NCBI GenBank assembly: GCA_034231615.1
Contig: CM067316.1
Location: 23,831,791-23,895,790 of the forward strand
Length of the DNA stretch: 64,000 bases
Reading direction: 5' to 3'
From: Meghimatium bilineatum
Lineage: Eukaryota > Mollusca > Gastropoda > Stylommatophora > Philomycidae
Part shown: in pieces, positions 63,521-64,000 of the stretch
Numbering within the stretch: position 1 is the stretch's first letter
Layout of the letters: the number at the start of each line of letters is the position of its first letter
The notes under the pieces: generated by a model
What the model was told of the DNA's origin: nothing
Seen by the model: the letters and a program-made list of their open reading frames with translations, nothing else
The model's database searches: none
Program-made: the position numbers and the translations under genes

Positions 63521-64000
63521 ACTTTTTGTACATTAAATCTGTTATAATATTCATATTTACTATGATGATTTCTGCTGGGATGCCGTTTGGACCAGCTTTA
63601 CCATCTTTTAAGTATTTTAACACTTTTACTGCCACAACTTTTTATGCTGAGTTTTTACCACTGCCACGCCATTCGTTTTTAGGGATGTGATTTAGTTTTG
63701 TGAGTGTAATTTTAAGACATCATTAAAAAGTCAACCAATAACATTAGAGCTTGGAAATTTTCATAAGATGTTAAGACAAGAATAATCTATCTAAATTGAA
63801 AAGACATTTGTAATAAATGGGAAGTCCCACACAGAATAATATCATATGGGTCTTTGTGCTTCAATGACTTTTGTTGTCCATGGCAGTGATAGTATTAATG
63901 GTTGTTTTATATTTACTTGGTCTTTTACAGTTAACTTATAATTCATCTTCTGGATTTATATCTGTGGGTCTGTGGTTTTTACCTATTTAAAAGTTCTTCA
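63521..64000. other. Unannotated sequence to window end
   Basis: A minus-strand LINE palm scrap is possible at 63560-63620 (GCTGGGATGCCGTTTGGACC), but nothing could be assigned firmly. Confidence 0.35.

Noticed and set aside
1..64000. LTR retrotransposons or endogenous viral sequences
   Set aside because: No paired long terminal repeats, gag/protease/integrase motifs or viral proteins were recognised; the RTs seen are of the non-LTR type.

Overview
The window is animal nuclear DNA. It is AT-rich, its genes are split by GT-AG introns, and most of its length is transposable-element debris. Two conserved bilaterian genes are recognisable, both on the + strand. The first is RIMOC1 (C5orf51, the RAB7A-interacting MON1-CCZ1 complex subunit), whose last four exons lie at 4528-12197. 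The second is CLCC1 (the ER chloride channel CLIC-like 1), with six coding exons from 42359 to 62285; its 3' end lies beyond the window. The LINE types present (RNase H-bearing LINEs, LINEs ending in a C2H2 finger, and 'WFGHV' tails) suggest a mollusc, probably a gastropod. That taxonomic call is an inference.

Layout. 1-4.5 kb: LINE and SINE debris upstream of, or within, the 5' part of RIMOC1. 4.5-12.2 kb: RIMOC1, with a TTAA-flanked piggyBac-type MITE and a tRNA-derived SINE in its introns. 12-28.5 kb: degenerate LINE tails, several minisatellites (units of 30, about 84, 31-33, about 37 and about 25 bp), TA-flanked MITEs and a nested SINE. 28.5-37 kb: the least repeat-dense stretch, with an unexplained CpG-rich block at 30.4-30.8 kb. 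37-42 kb: long microsatellites, a hAT/ZNF862-like remnant and a head-to-head LINE pair. 42.3-62.3 kb: CLCC1, whose introns hold a full-length but broken mariner, three or four TTAA-flanked MITEs, SINEs and LINE fragments. 62.3-64 kb: more SINE and repeat sequence, with no further CLCC1 exon seen.

All five visible CLCC1 coding introns are phase 0, and joining the six exons gives a continuous 394-codon frame. It has a signal peptide, the conserved acidic D-P-T-D motif, a transmembrane pair, the conserved W-rich/DDKC-YY loop and a third membrane segment. The RIMOC1 exons join in frame through one phase-1 junction to a normal stop.

The most interesting mobile component is a short repeat family (S1, about 146-160 bp, and a longer relative S2) ending in (GAA)n. 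Copies are flanked by 10-13 bp target-site duplications, show no obvious pol III boxes, and share a potential 3' hairpin whose apical arm is long in S1 and nearly absent in S2. One S1 copy sits only 25 bp upstream of CLCC1 exon 4, so its target duplication is part of the polypyrimidine tract. Family letters (LINE-A, S1 and so on) are local labels used only in this annotation.
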